Shown piece by piece: positions 18,331 to 30,816 of a DNA stretch of 64,000 nucleotides (the stretch's first letter is position 1; the number at the start of each line of letters is the position of its first letter). The notes under the pieces were generated by a model. That model was not told where the DNA came from, did not search any database, and saw only the letters and a program-made list of their open reading frames with translations. The position numbers and the translations under genes are program-made. Origin of the DNA: Isoetes taiwanensis (Eukaryota > Streptophyta > Lycopodiopsida > Isoetales > Isoetaceae); assembly GCA_021234155.1 (NCBI GenBank), contig JAJEKV010000035.1, positions 3,240,224 to 3,304,223 of the forward strand, read 5' to 3'.

Positions 18331-21300
18331 AATAAGACACATTAAAGCTTATTATACATGGGCACACCTTACCTAAGGCTAGAACGCATCCACCCATTGA
18401 GCCGGCGCGGAGTAATTTGGAGATGACTTGGTCGTTGCATTGCTCCCATATTTTTGCTCCACTTCACTGGTGTAGTTAGCTATCACGTCAGTCTCGCACG
18501 TTGAAGGCCTCCTGTTCATTCGCTTCGGCCATTGCCGGAGTGAACTCTATTCTACGGGTCGGTCATTTCGATGCAAGTACGTTCAATCATAAGATTGAGC
18601 CCTCCCACTTTCTTCGAAAAGAAAATGGTCCTGCACCCCTTCAATGACGTTACAACGTCATATCTATTCTCTCCCCTTAAGAGGTTATACGCTTCTTACT
18701 TAGCGCATTAATTTACTAGCCTTAGCTAGCATATATAACCGTCTAAGATGGATGCACATATTATGTTATCATTTATTTCAATATAATTACGGGTTACCTA
18801 CTTAGTTAGAACGATTCTAAACCACAAGGTCATCATGACAATTCCTTTTGTCTCAAAAGACTATTTGATTACTATAATTCTTATTTTAAATGTACCTTAC
18901 ATGTATTATTCTTTTATATTCTAGAGATTCCCCCTTTCTTAGTTATTTAACTCTTGAAATATTCCTACCAATCGAATTGATGCCATCGTAACAAGTTGGC
19001 CGGACTTGCTAGATTACTTCTTTTCTTTCGGTTGGATTATTCTTTTGGAGGTACTAGATTTATACATGGTCAACAATTATCCTAGTAATGGTTCCTTCTT
19101 AGCGAGGTGATCAATCTCACCAAGTGGTTTCAATATGTTGGATGTCTGTTAACAATCGTGTATAATTTTAGTTACTCCTATGCGTTTCCTTCCCAATACT
19201 TGACGCTTAGCTCAATATTGGGACAATCCTTTCAGCGAGAATATCTGGAAATGCCTTCTAATCCCAATATGGATGTTACCGTCCATACATTTAACCTACT
19301 AGGCCCCATGGCCTTAGATCCTCGAGCTTGCTAGAAGCTCATCCACTCGTTGCTTGCTTGAAGCAGCAAGGTAACGTTCTTCCGAGTCGCTCGATACTTC
19401 AGTCTCCTCGACGGTGGCTCCTCTTTGATGTAGAGGTTGACTTTGTTCGTTCGAAGCCTCTCATTGCTGGTGGCTTGATGGTGTAGTTGATGACTTGAAA
19501 TCTTCCATGCCGCTTTTCAAAAGCCTGGAGGTGGCGCCGTTGCAACAGATCTTTCATCTTGAACTTTTTATCTTGGCAGCTAAAGGACGACTCTGTATCC
19601 GATATTGTTTCTTCGACTCCATCGACGTCTCATACGTCAAGTCCTCTTGTCGTTATCGTGTTGCTCGAAGAGTGTTGACGATGTTAATTGCTTCACCCCT
19701 GCAAATTGCCTGACATCTCTTCCTTTGATCTGTTACGCTATGGGAGGGAAGGAATAACAAGGGAACTATATATGCAAAGCATATAACTTACATAATTACA
19801 ATTACTACTAGAGCTATTAGGTCCCCCTTGTGCCTCCCTTCGAGTTGCACACCTACTCCTTGACAATGTCATCGGTGTTCCACCCGGTGCAATGGTGTTG
19901 ACGATCTATATCCTCCTATTTGTACGTCAGCTCGTACTCCGGGGTAACTTGTTGATATACTTGGGCCCTCCGATGTTTGTCGGCTATGTCACAACATGCT
20001 TTACATCACATTCTAACTAAAGGTGTGCTGGTCATTGATGCTTCGACATTTTGATCTGCTTCCTGATCCTGTTCTCGGGCGGTAATTGTTCCCCCCTTCA
20101 TGATACTTGAAGCTATTTGGAGGCGTCTCTTGAGGCTGTGCGCGATTCCTTTGGCTATACTCCTCTGGAGTTGTTCTCTTCTGCAGTTGCTCTTTGAATC
20201 GTCCATCCTTGGGTTCACCAAGTTGCATGCAAGTCCGCGTGCATTTCTCCCTCGTACTTGCTCTTCCATTTTGATCTTGGGCTATAGTTGTGCTTCCTTG
20301 CTTCTCATTTGGTAGTCGAAGTGAAGGAGCTTCCTGATCTAAGCGTTAAATCCGTAAAACATGACTCTAAACTCATGTTTCTCCACTATATCTGTGAACG
20401 CCCGAGATATACAATAGACATATACGAATTTACATTGGGATTTTAATTCATCCACTTTTCCAAAACAACTACGAAGATCTACTTAAATGTTTATACTCCT
20501 TTAGGGTTTCCCCTCCTCCTAAAGTGTTTGATTCTTCGGTTTTGCTGCCTCTTCTTCGTTCTGGTTGACTCCAGGATTCCTTTGAGATGCTGCTACTATT
20601 ATTGAACTTCATGTCTGATCCGAGCTCGTCACGCCAAGTTGCGAAGAGTGTTCGTCGATGTGATCCCTTGAAAAAGATGCTCCTCCTTAATGTGTATGTT
20701 CGTCGTGAGGAATGCGGTGACCGCTCAACGTCCCTACATGCGGTGTGTTGTTGCAAGGTTGCCGATGTGCAGTGCCGTTGATCGCTTGAGTAGGATCACC
20801 TGGCTGTTGCAGTCGGGCATTCTTGAATGTCTTCGAAGCTCTGAGATCGTGGTCGGTAGGCAGGCATTGTCATTCCTCCGCAGGTTGAATTTCTGAGTGC
20901 GACTCCTGTTGCTTGGGCTTTGCTTCATTCCGAGGTGCCTCTACTGTGAATGGAAGTGTGGTCATCACCATTGCCCCTACCATGGCTCCTTCTGGTCACC
21001 TTTGCGTGATTTGTACCTGCTGGCTAGGTTGTCTCCTCCGTCCCTTGGGTCCTATCCATTCGAGTCTTGCACTCCTGCACTGATGTAGTAAAGTCGCCCT
21101 TCCTTTGGTTTCTAGGTGTTTCTGGGTCCTGAATTCATGTTCGAGCAGAATATTCTCCTCCTTGATCTTGCCCCTAATGCTGATATAGGCCTTCAAGTTG
21201 GAGATGTTCCTTTCCTGATATGCGTCTCCTCCCCCTCATGGTCTCCTACTTTTTGGAACCGATAAAAGTTCTCCTGCTGGTGCAAGGGAGCTGGAATCTC

Positions 21301-22450
21301 GTCCTGGTCAGCCTTAGGTGCTTTGTGGTGGCCTAGCTTGGTTGCTCCTTTTGTTGACGTTGCATGACATTCGCTTGAGCTGCTGGGCTGCAAGGTCGTG
21401 GTTGTCTTCCCTCCGGTTTCTATACGCTCCTGTGTCACCATGACTTCTCTCCTCGACGGAAGATTATGCCCTCTGACCTTAGCTCGTGATGCCAACGTGG
21501 CATCGATGTCTAACGTCTTCCTGCACCTGTATTTTGCTGCCTTGCGTTCTTCCATTTGAACTCATGTGCGTCGAGTTGGTGAAGACGTCGAGATCCTCTT
21601 TCTGATGTGACCTCGTGGACGTGGTAGCCGGGAGGTTGACATCTAGAAATTTCTTGATGCCGTTTGTCACAAAATATTCTTCCCATTTGATGAAGATTGA
21701 TGATAGGCCGGTGGTCTCCTGTTCTACTCGTTTGTCGGTTGAGGTGTTTGTCGTTGTGCTTCTCTCTCTTGGGTCTGCCTTTTGGGCCTCCTCTCCTTGT
21801 CTGTCTGTACATCGGCTGGGACCTCGATGTCTTCAAGAAGTTGTGCCTCTAGCTCATCTGTGGCTCTGGCCCTGTATTTCGACAGCAACGCTCGTATATC
21901 CTAGAGTCTAAGGGTCTACTTGAAGGGCTCTCCTACAACATTCTGGGCTCTATAAGCAAGCAAGGTGGCTTGAGCAGCATTACTGGAGACATATCTATAA
22001 TCTACAAGTCTATGGCCATTAGGACGTGTGGTATGGCATGAATTGAGGTTTGTTTTGCAAAGCCTTCATGATGTTTGAGGCATACTCTAAGGTCCTAGCA
22101 AAGTTGGTTTGGGGGGTCCAATCTCTACACATGGAGTGACTTGGGCAGCTCTAGACTCTAGCTCCTTTCTAGGTATCCTGGCAATAGGGAAGTGTCAATG
22201 TGGCGGCTATATAAGTCAAACTCTATTAGAAGGACATAGAATTAGGTCAAGGTTTATGCCTTTGGCATGAGCAGAGGTGATGTACAAACAGTTGAACTTG
22301 GGTTGCTATGCTAAGGTCTAGATGACTATAACAACGGGGTGTTCTTGAGCACATCTATCTAGGAGTAAGGCATCAGCTTCGAGCCGAGAGCAATACTTGC
22401 GAGGTACTACTGGGGTATGCTTCTATTTACAAACAAACCACAGTTTGGAA
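18331..22450 (-). other. Decayed, probably retroelement sequence without a clear gene
   Basis: Several short minus-strand frames (for example 21836-21510, 21555-21193, 20269-20006) are rich in R, Q, H, T and S, like old gag-type sequence. None carries a recognisable motif and stops are frequent. I cannot assign domains. Below the palindromes at 22620-22899, weak similarity to the X leader of copies A and B ends near 22450. Confidence 0.35.
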
Positions 22451-22619
22451 AAACAATTCAAGGGTTTGAGAAATTTTGGTCATTTTGAGCTGGGGTTTGA
22501 CATTTCTAGCCTAATTTGAGGTCATAAATAGATTCTAGGCTGTCTAACGGTCCTATTGCAATAAATTTCAGGCGATTTGGAGCTCTGTAGCTCAAGTTAT
22601 GGAGGTTTAAAGTTTGGGG

Positions 22620-22686
22620 GTCTCACACATTGCGCTCAGACAAAAAATGGGAGTTTCATTTTTGCTCCTGGCGCGATGTGTGAGAC
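22620..22686. repeat. Palindrome C1 of the H3-family element
   Basis: The arms GTCTCACACATTGCGC and GCGCGATGTGTGAGAC pair. The inner part AAAAAATGGGAGTTTCATTT is also self-complementary, making a nearly continuous hairpin of about 67 nt. Confidence 0.8.
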
Positions 22687-22832
22687 ATCGACTCTAATTG
22701 GGTTAAACTTGTCTAATTTGGGTGATATGAGGGTCTAATCATGCTAGACTCATCGAGTTAGGCAGAATTGACCCCTTACTTGGTCAATTTGGAGGTGTTT
22801 TGGTCTAGTTTAGGACTAGTTTAGGTATGAAG

Positions 22833-22899
22833 GTCTCACACGCTGCGCCCAGATCAAAAATGAGAGTTTCATTTTTGCTCCTGGCGCGACGTGTGAGAC
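22833..22899. repeat. Palindrome C2 of the H3-family element
   Basis: The arms GTCTCACACGCTGCGCCCAG and CTGGCGCGACGTGTGAGAC pair almost completely. The spacing to C1 is 213 bp. Confidence 0.8.
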
Positions 22900-23049
22900 A
22901 TCCTCTCAAATTGGTCTAAAATGTCCGTTTTGACTAAAACAAAAGCTGGAACTTACTAACTCAACTTAATTAGGTAAGATTACACACGTTACTTAGTCCA
23001 AAACTCTTTATATTAACAAAAAATTTCCATCATTTACAAAATTTTACTG

Positions 23050-23340
23050 TGGATCTCCCTTGATGTAGCTGGCAAGCTACATGTCCTCCTTCATTAATGT
23101 CACCCTCTTCGCATGAACTGTGCAGGCTGTTCAGCAATGTAAAGTGGTGGGGGCAGGACCCATCTGGGTGTGTTGTAAAGTGTCACATGTCCGATAGGAC
23201 GCTGCCTTGTGGCGTGACGTTAAAATCTCTTCTTCTTCTTCGTCTTCTGTTGCTTCTTGAACCTTGGTCTCCTGGTCTTGTTCTGCCCTCTCACTCTTCT
23301 TTATCTCTCGCTTTATCTGCTCGTACACTTCTTGGGTCTA
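23050..23340 (-). pseudogene. Copy C of the H3-like ORF (internally deleted)
   Basis: The N-terminal part resembles the basic/acidic linker of copy B (VYEQIKREIKKSERAEQ, then EATEDEEEEE). After a stop near 23100 only the very end of the H3 fold remains: HAKRVTLMKEDM, a stop, then LASYIK. Most of the histone fold is deleted. It sits between palindromes C3 and C2, in the same position as in copies A and B, and downstream of the LTR and PBS of copy C. Confidence 0.65.
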
Positions 23341-23433
23341 ATATACAAATCTAACTAATTTTTACCTTAAAACTCGATCTAGCATGTTACCTTATTAAAA
23401 TTCATCAAGTATTAAGGTGTTTATGGCCTAATA

Positions 23434-23498
23434 TCTCACACGTTGCGCCCAGATCAAAAATGGGAGTTTCATTTTTGCTCCTGGCGCGACGTGTGAGA
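23434..23498. repeat. Palindrome C3, upstream of the H3-like ORF
   Basis: The arms TCTCACACGTTGCGCCCAG and CTGGCGCGACGTGTGAGA pair. It is the only one of the seven that lies on the LTR side of the H3-like ORF, about 190 bp after the PBS. Confidence 0.8.
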
Positions 23499-23690
23499 CC
23501 TTCTTGCTTTTGAAGGTTTTGGCTCACTATTTTTAATCTTTTTATGTTCTAATTCACTTACAGTTACTAGCTTAGCATATATTATAAAAAATGAGAAAAA
23601 TTTTTCCCATTTTTCGAGGTTTGAGGATCCTATCAAGTTAGTACTACTGGGAGCATGGTCAATGCTTTGCTCTTGGTCTCCAAGAACATT

Positions 23691-23702
23691 GCTCTGATAC
23701 CA
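23691..23702 (-). promoter_or_regulatory. Primer binding site of copy C element
   Basis: TGGTATCAGAGC on the minus strand, one base from the LTR end. It fixes the LTR as a 5' LTR and the H3-like ORF as the first internal gene. Confidence 0.85.
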
Positions 23703-23703
23703 C

Positions 23704-24887
23704 TGTGACGTCCCCTACTCATATACGGTGCCCGCACCGTATACAAACAGGAGTTCATCCCCCATACCAGCTCCATACTGATACAGGGCCCTCCACGTAT
23801 CACTGCAACCTTGATGAGTTCCAGTGGGAAGAATGAAGGGGTCATTTACCCTGTCTTCCTCAGGGCATACCTAGCTGCAGAAGCATAAACATACATGTCA
23901 GTATACAACATCAACATCACATAACCATCTCGAAGGATGGCTCATCACATATCTGCATAGACAAATATCAGTACATCACATGGGGAATCCTACCCAAGGC
24001 TCAGACTCAAGGGAATGACTGACGGCTTGGGTCTCCAGAGTTCATTGCAGACAGAATTCATGGCAATGGATTTGGCTGGCATGAGAACATGGCTTAGGGT
24101 AGTCCACTCTATCCGCCCCTCCTGTGCACACTTTGCAGAGTAGGTTGAAGAGTGTTGGGACCTGACTGTAGCCCGCCGGATGCATAGCCAAAAGGCCGAA
24201 TACTAGTAATGCACTAAAGGGACTAGCTAGAAGCATCAACTACTAAGCTGTAGGTCTCTACCCCCCTTCCCAATACAATTGAGTCCACAGAGATCATCCA
24301 TACATCAGTATCATCACAGAACTAAAGAATAATATAGAAGTTATGTTCTTTAGTTAGGGCTCGCTATCTAGGGTTCTATGTGGCTGCTATGGGCAATTCA
24401 ATAGGCTAAACCTGCTAACTCTGTGCCCGGAAGGCGGATTAGGCTATTGAATTGACGAAATACCTGGTCCTTGGTTCGCTCCTCTTGCTCCAAATGCGTC
24501 CATGTCGCTGTCTTGCTTCGAGATGCGGTCGAAAAGGAAATCTGACGAGCTAGGGCGCTCAGGCAGATCTTGGGAGTCAGGATTGACTCTTGAGGCGCGT
24601 GAAACGGAGCTCAGAAAGTTCGTGGGCGAAAAAGGGAAAGTTAGGGTTTGGTTGCCTTATGTAGGCTATCAGTTAGGGTTAGGGTTTCCATGACCCTTGG
24701 TATGTCTTTTAATGGTTAATGGTCTAAAGTGCGCACATTAATAAGTGTGCGCACCATTGCAAGTTACCCCCTAGGGCGCCACTTGCTTGGCTACACGTCG
24801 GCGTACACGTCAATCGAGATGGCGTGTATACGTGACGAGGCAGTACAGTATACGTCTTAGGACCATATACTGTGCTGGAACGTCACA
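23704..24887 (-). repeat. 5' LTR (1184 bp) of the H3-family gypsy copy C
   Basis: Runs TGTGACGT...ACGTCACA with 8-bp perfect inverted ends. Its outer end joins directly to the integrase gene of copy B, cutting it just after the first catalytic Asp. The inner end is followed by the PBS. Hairpins lie near both ends: ATACGGTGCCCGCACCGTAT at about 23718-23737, and CAGTATA...TATACTG near 24846-24873. Confidence 0.85.
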
Positions 24888-26590
24888 TTCTTGCTGTCCT
24901 CGGGAGCCCTGTTATGAAGTCCATACTGATGACTTCCCACTTAGCGTTCGGCACCGCTAATGGTTCCAATGCTCCTGGAATTCGAAGCTGCTCTGCCTTC
25001 GTCTGCTGACAAAGCTGACACTTTTTGATGTAGCAAGCGATCTGCTTCTTCATCCCTGGTCAATAATAACTGCTGCACACTTTGAAATATGTCTTCATAA
25101 ATCCTGCGTGGCCAGCTATAGGACTGTTGTGGGTATCATGGAGAATCAACTTCCTCACTCCTGATGATTCAGGCACACACAACTTATTCTTATGGTACAA
25201 AAGCTTACCTTCCTTCCTAAAGTTCTTGGTCTCGCTCTCCTTATCTGTTCTTGCCTCTTTGCACATGCTCGCCCACACTTCCTTGAAGTCTGCATCTGTC
25301 GGCAAGGTTTCTTCGATCTTCCTTCCGAACTCGCTGGTGAGCGTCGAGATTGCGTTGCAGTTAACTCTTGTTGTCAGAGGATGCCTTGAAAGCGCATCTG
25401 CTACCACATTGAGCTTCCCCGGCTTATAAACTATAACAAAATCGCATTCTTCGAGGAACTCCATCCACCTTCGCTGCCTCAGGTTGAGATGTGGTTGCGT
25501 GAACATGTATTGAAGGCTCTGATGATCCGTATCCAGCTGGAACTTCCTTCCCAATAGGTAGTGGCTCCAAATTCTTAGTGCTCTGACAACTGCAAGCAAC
25601 TCTTGGTCATGAGTCGGGTAGCGCGTTTCGGCGTCGTTCATCTTTCAGAGTCATAAGCCACTACCCGCTCTTCCTGCATCGGTACTGCACCTGTGGCAAT
25701 TTTACTTGCATCTGTCGCCACAAGTTTGTCATTCTCGGGGTCTGGCAGGGTCAGGACGGGGGCGGTTGTCAAAGCTTCCTTCAACATCTCGAATCCTGCT
25801 TGGGCTTTCTTCTGCCAGTGATCTGCCCAATCCTATAATACCCTGCTAGGCCGAGAAAGCTTCTGACCTTGTGGATGTTCTTCGGCGCCGGCCAATATAT
25901 GACTGCTTCGATCTTGGCAGGATCCGTCGAAATCCCCTCCGCTAAGATCACGTGCCCCAGATACAATACCCTCTCCGTTGCGAAGTGGCACTTCGACAAC
26001 TTAGCGTACAACTGGTGCCTTCTTAGCTTCTCGAGCACTTTCCTAAGGTGTTGTACGTGTTCTTCCAGGGATTTGCTGTACACTAGAATATCATCAAAGA
26101 ATACTATGACAAAAGTATCCAAAAACTCCCTGAAGATGTCGTTCATAAGCCTCATGAACGTTGCTGGTGCATTTGACAAACCAAACGGCATTAGGTGAAC
26201 TCGTAATGCCCATACCTAGTCCTGAATGCTGTTTTGTGGATGTCTTCTTCCTTAATCATGATCTGATGGTACCCCGACCTCAGGTCTATCTTGGAGAAAA
26301 CCTTCGTGCATTGGAACTGATCTATCAGGTCGTCCAATCTCGGGAGTGCATACTTATTCTTGATGGTGTGCTTGTTTAGCTGCCTGTAATCTATAAGCTG
26401 CCATCCTTCTTCTTCACAAAAAGGATGGGTGCCCCAAATGGTGAGACGCTAGGTTTAATGAACCCTAGGTCAAGCAACTCCTGCAATTGCTTCTTCAACT
26501 TGGCCAGCTCTTGTGTCGTCATCCTGTACGGTGCTTTGCTCGTCGGCTTCGTACCTGGTTCGAGTGCTATCTCGCACTCGACTCCCCTGT
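24888..26590 (-). pseudogene. Copy B pol: RT, RNase H and truncated integrase
   Basis: RT reads from about 26590: [13 protein letters not shown]-like start, [41 protein letters not shown], and an intact [10 protein letters not shown] active site. A small deletion removes residues before DYRQL, and a stop lies just before MPFGL. RNase H (25641 onward) has YPTHDQELLAVV and LDTDHQSL, and the preceding frame is shifted. The integrase N-terminal zinc region (HDTHNSPIAGHAGFMKTYF, CQLCQQTKAEQ) is followed by VISMDFITGLPRT and then the LTR of copy C. The rest of integrase is not found in the window. The lineage is the same as copy D. Confidence 0.85.
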
Positions 26591-27867
26591 AAGGAGGAAG
26601 TTGCTTGATCTGTCTGGGAAGAGATCATGAAACTCCTTTACCAACTTAGCTATCTGCTTTGGTAATTTGCTGAGCACCTTATCTTCCTTGCTTTCGTCTG
26701 ACTCGGGCTCTTCGATCTGAAGCTTGAAGACATAGGCTACCTGCTCGCTCTTTATGTACTTGAGCAGCCGCTTACTAGACATACATTGCATGATAGGAAC
26801 AACTTCTTTACCTGCAATTTCTATGATCTTGCCGTTGGGCGCCGTCAAGGTCACTTTATGGTTTCCACAATCGATGATGGCCTTTGCTGGAGTGAGGTAC
26901 TCCATGCCGATGATCAAATCATACTTCCCGATGTTCATCACTTCTGCTCCCATTTGGATGTTGATCCCTGGCAAATCGATGTCGAAATTTATCCTCTTAC
27001 CTGTCGTGTGTCTCACTGCCCCGCTTGCTAACACCACGGGTCTCGGCTTTGACTTCAACGGCTTGAGCTTCAACATCTCGACCATTCTTGAAGACGCAAA
27101 ATTGTGGGTGCTCCCCGTATCTATCAGGACTATAAAAGACTTGGCCTTGGCTTTCCCTACTGTGGAGATTACCTGATACTGATTTTCTGCTTGGTCTGAA
27201 TCTATAATTGCAAAGATGTGACACTCACCCTGAATGAAGTCGCGTGCTTCCCCGCCGTCGTCGTCAGAGGGAGTCTCCCATCCACCCATCTCTGCTAATG
27301 CCGCATTCATGACAAAAGGGCAGTTTGCTGTTCCGTGGCCTGGCTGGAAGCACCTGAAGCAGAGCTGTTTCTCAATGCACTCCTGCCTCTTCTCCTTAGG
27401 TATTGATTGTAAAAAGGATCGCACCGCTTTCGAATAATTTGACCCTTCTTGCTGCGGCTTATTCTTGAAGGATACCTGTTTCTTTTCCTGCTGCTTTCCA
27501 TAACTGCCACTGTATGGAGCCTTTGCTGGTCCTGGACTAGCTGCCCTAGGGCTATAACTTCCCGTTGCTTTGCCCTTATCCTGGTAGTACTACTATTTCT
27601 GCCCACTGTTCTGAGGGCCGGATCCTTGCAGGCTGACTGCTTTCGATTCCGCTTCTGATACTGTTCGAAGATTAATTGCTCTTACCAGCTTCTTTATCTC
27701 GTCGTTTAATCCCTCGATGTACCCTTCCACTGCATGGCGTTCACTCAGCTTCGGCACATAAAGCCTCAGTTTCATGAACTCTTCCGTGTATTTCTGCACT
27801 GACTTGTTGCCCTGCTCTAGCCGATAGAATTGCTGCATCATGTGGCATTTGTGCTCCCTTGGCACAT
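26567..27867 (-). pseudogene. Copy B gag C-terminus and protease
   Basis: Gag (27867-27593) reads HYVPREHKCHMMQQFYRLEQ and KLRLYVPKLSERHAVEGYIE. The zinc knuckle is CFRCFQPGHGTANC. The aspartic protease has FIVLIDTGSTHNFASS and later DLIIGMEYL. The gag frame is interrupted at 27875 by the hAT element and resumes at 39926. A frameshift lies near 27590-27600. Confidence 0.85.
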
Positions 27868-28075
27868 AGTGGTGCCAGGGCTCAAATTTGACGGCTTTCA
27901 TGCCTGTTTTTGGCATTTTTGCCTGTCAAAACAAGCAAAAATAAAATTTGTATTGCAAATGAAAGGTAAGCAATGACCAAATGCCTGTCATACAGAAGGG
28001 CCATCAAAATACATATTTGTCATTTGAAAGGCTAGAAATTTGAATTGTCCTGTCATTTTTTTTTATTTTTAGCAC

Positions 28076-28260
28076 GCCAGCCTAACCAAGCGTGCAACCC
28101 TCCTTGCAATTCCAGGCTATCCACGTAGCAACTACATGTCAGCAGAATCTGATATGGCATGGTCTAAACCGTAAGATCTTCAGATTTGCAGATCGACCGC
28201 TATTAAAATTAGAAAAAGGCATAAAAATACAGACAGAGACGGAGTCGTTTGCAATCTCTG
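28076..28260 (+). repeat. Internal direct repeat, copy 1
   Basis: About 180 bp starting GCCAGCCTAACCAAGCGTGC recurs, diverged, at 32485-32690. Both copies have the order of that motif, TATCCACGTA, AGATCTTCA, then AAAATTAGAAAA. The first copy lies close to the left terminal repeat of the hAT element. It may be a duplicated captured promoter or leader. Confidence 0.7.
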
Positions 28261-29056
28261 CGCTCCCGCATTACATTTTCTCTTGCTTTCGTAGGATTTT
28301 CTTCTACCCTAGATCTGAAGAAAGAAGCAGATAGAATCTGCATCTTCCTATCCCCTTCTGTTTTTCATTGCTTTCAGTTTCCTTTCATTTCTCTTTCAGT
28401 TTCTGCCGTTTATTTGGAAAAGTTTGTATGGAGCGGATCAGAAAAAGGGCCATCAGAAAAAAAGAGCTTGGAGGTCGAACTACTTCTCACCTGTCCCGTA
28501 GCTCTATTTTGAGCCCGAGTTAGGGTGGTTTGTGAGCATTTGCTCTGGGGATAGAACTCGGTTTCTTAAGTTTGGCTATGGCAGAAGCTTGTGTAGTATC
28601 TAATGTATGTGATTTCTGATTCTTACTACCGTAAGTTGCATGTGATATCTTCTCAACCTTTCTTTCTTGATCTATGTAGGGTTCAAACGATCTTGCCAGA
28701 ACCATGTGCCAGAACAATCGCAAACAATTTATGCTGGGCCAGGAGAATGCAATGGGCAGAGAAATAAAGTTATTTTTGTATCTAATTTACTCACCTTTTC
28801 ATCAATAGTTATCACCGTGAAGTTGAAGTGAGGTACTAGCTTCTGTCGACAGCTTGCCTAGTATTTTATACTTGCAACTTTCCATTTAGAATGCTTCTTG
28901 GGAAGTTCTTTCATTGTGAAAAGGGGTTTTGCAAGCATAGGTCAGGATGCATTTGAGTATTAAAACTGCTGGTACAAGCTTTTCACATGGTACAAGCTTT
29001 TCACAAATTGACATTCGGAAAAGGTAAAAGAGATTGCTGAAGAATGCACTTACAAG

Positions 29057-29326
29057 TTGGACTGGCCCTTCATTCAAGAGTTGTCGTGTCATGATCACAT
29101 AATTGTTGTTATCAGCACGTTGGTGGATGTTAAAAAAAAGGGAAACGTGCTGCATATTACAACAGGAGTTAAAGCCATGGTGCAGTTGGATCTTAGCGAC
29201 ATTGGCAGCAATGTTAGACTCAAGGCAGAACCATGTTCAAACAATCTTGATAGAACAATGTGCTTGTCTGAGGCAAAAGATCAGAGAAATAGAGACTCCA
29301 GACTCCAGATTGACGGCCTTCTGTAG
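29057..29326 (+). pseudogene. Exon-like captured coding fragment 1 in the hAT element
   Basis: An open stretch reads DWPFIQELSCHDHIIVVIST, LVDVKKKGNVLHITTGVKAM and VQLDLSDIGSNVRLKAEPC, and looks like real protein rather than random translation. The frame extends upstream to about 29030 (EIAEECTYKL). The family is not recognised and no start or splice context is certain. It is flanked by non-coding sequence. Probably host gene DNA carried inside the transposon. Confidence 0.3.
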
Positions 29327-30470
29327 TCCAATGAAAAGTAGGAAGTTTACAGGCTTTTTGCAGAAATGTCCAAGTAAGGGATCGAGGCTGGTGTTACATT
29401 ATTTTATTCAACAAAGCATGTCAATATAAACAAAGTTCCTGAGCAGATTCTATGGTTCACGGTATGGTGAAACTTTCTCTCATTTACTTAGGAATATTGA
29501 TTTGTTTTGTTTGTGTCTTATTTCTGGTTGTAAATTGAATCTTTTTTAACAGGGCTGTTCCGCGAGGGTAGGCAGATCATGACATACCTCTTACTAGACG
29601 CGTGATTGTTGGTAAGCTCAAGGAAAGCATCTGAGTGCCTGAATTGATTTGGAAATTAAATTTTACCATCTTAAATGGATTTGTTATTTATTATTTAATT
29701 ATGTTTAGCAAAAGGAGATATGCACTACCAACTATCACTATTTCATTTATGCATTTCCTTGCAGTGATGGCACAATCACTAGAACATCACAAGTCTGGTT
29801 CTTTTTCTATCATGTCATCATAGACATATAATGCTGCTCTTGCTAGAATATGCTGGATTGAACTTTAATAGGGATGTGCAATTTTGGAACTTTCTCGTGC
29901 TAATCTTATAGGTGACAGTGTTCAGACAAGAAAATGAAGTGAAATAGGATACTTCGGAGGCATAGTATTTTCTTTCTTCATCGCAATTCTTGGGAATAAA
30001 CTTTTTATTTCCTTGACCCCAGTTGTAAGACATGAAACACGCCATGTGACCTTGAAAGTTTAGAAGACATATTATATCAGGCCCAAAACTTGCTGCTTCT
30101 ACCAAGAACAAAAGAGAGATTGTTGAGGAACCAGAATATACAATGACCATATCTTGTGGTATGCATGTTTAATTGATCTATTTAAGGTTAATTGATCTGA
30201 AGGGAGTGTTGAAGGAAGATTGGAAAGCAACTGAAAGACCATTGGCAATAGCATTTGTTGTAGTCTCTCTGAAAGAGTATAATGCCTGTTTAGCTACTTT
30301 TGGACCTTATTTGTGTTATGCACATGTCACTGATCTCATTCGACACTTTAATTTATTAATATGAGCTTTAACAACAAGTTTGAATGTTCCAGCAGTAGCT
30401 TTAATATGAGCTTAACAGATGTAGCTTTAATACTGATAATGATGCATTGCTCTTTGTCCTCTAGGCAGTT

Positions 30471-30816
30471 CCATTATTGCTGGAAGGCATTTCTCTTCTT
30501 TCCAGAAATAATGCTGATGTAAAATTCTAGTCAGTGTGTTTGATGGAAATATCATCTCTCATCCTTGATGTAAACCAAGGTAAGCTTAATGTTGAACCTA
30601 GCATTGTTAGTGTTTGAATTGTTGAAGCATGGCACAAATGCAGTTAGGCTGGCTTTGGTTTGTAATCTTGCAAGCAGAAAACTTCCTCAAGACAATGTTA
30701 TTGACATACTACAACATCTTATCTGTTTGAGTAGATATCCCAAATATGTGGGACGTGAACGGTGTGCTTTACTGTGTGCAGATTTGCCGAGATATGAAAT
30801 GCTTGTACTCAGATGA
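30471..30816 (+). pseudogene. Exon-like captured coding fragment 2 in the hAT element
   Basis: After an AG (GGCAG near 30470) the sequence reads VPLLLEGISLLSRNNADVKF, a stop, and LMEISSLILDVNQ before a GT (GTAAGC near 30580). A following open frame (30589-30816) reads LLKHGTNAVRLALVCNLASR and DILQHLICLSRYPKYVG. These look like helical-repeat protein pieces in two exons. The family is not recognised. Confidence 0.3.

Noticed and set aside
18331-22450. A gag-pol gene set for copy C
   Set aside because: I looked for RT, protease and integrase motifs in this stretch and found none; the short basic frames alone do not support a call.
24660-24690. TTAGGGTTAGGGTTT near 24670, telomere-like
   Set aside because: Only two to three units, located inside the LTR at 23704-24887; a chance motif, not an interstitial telomere array.
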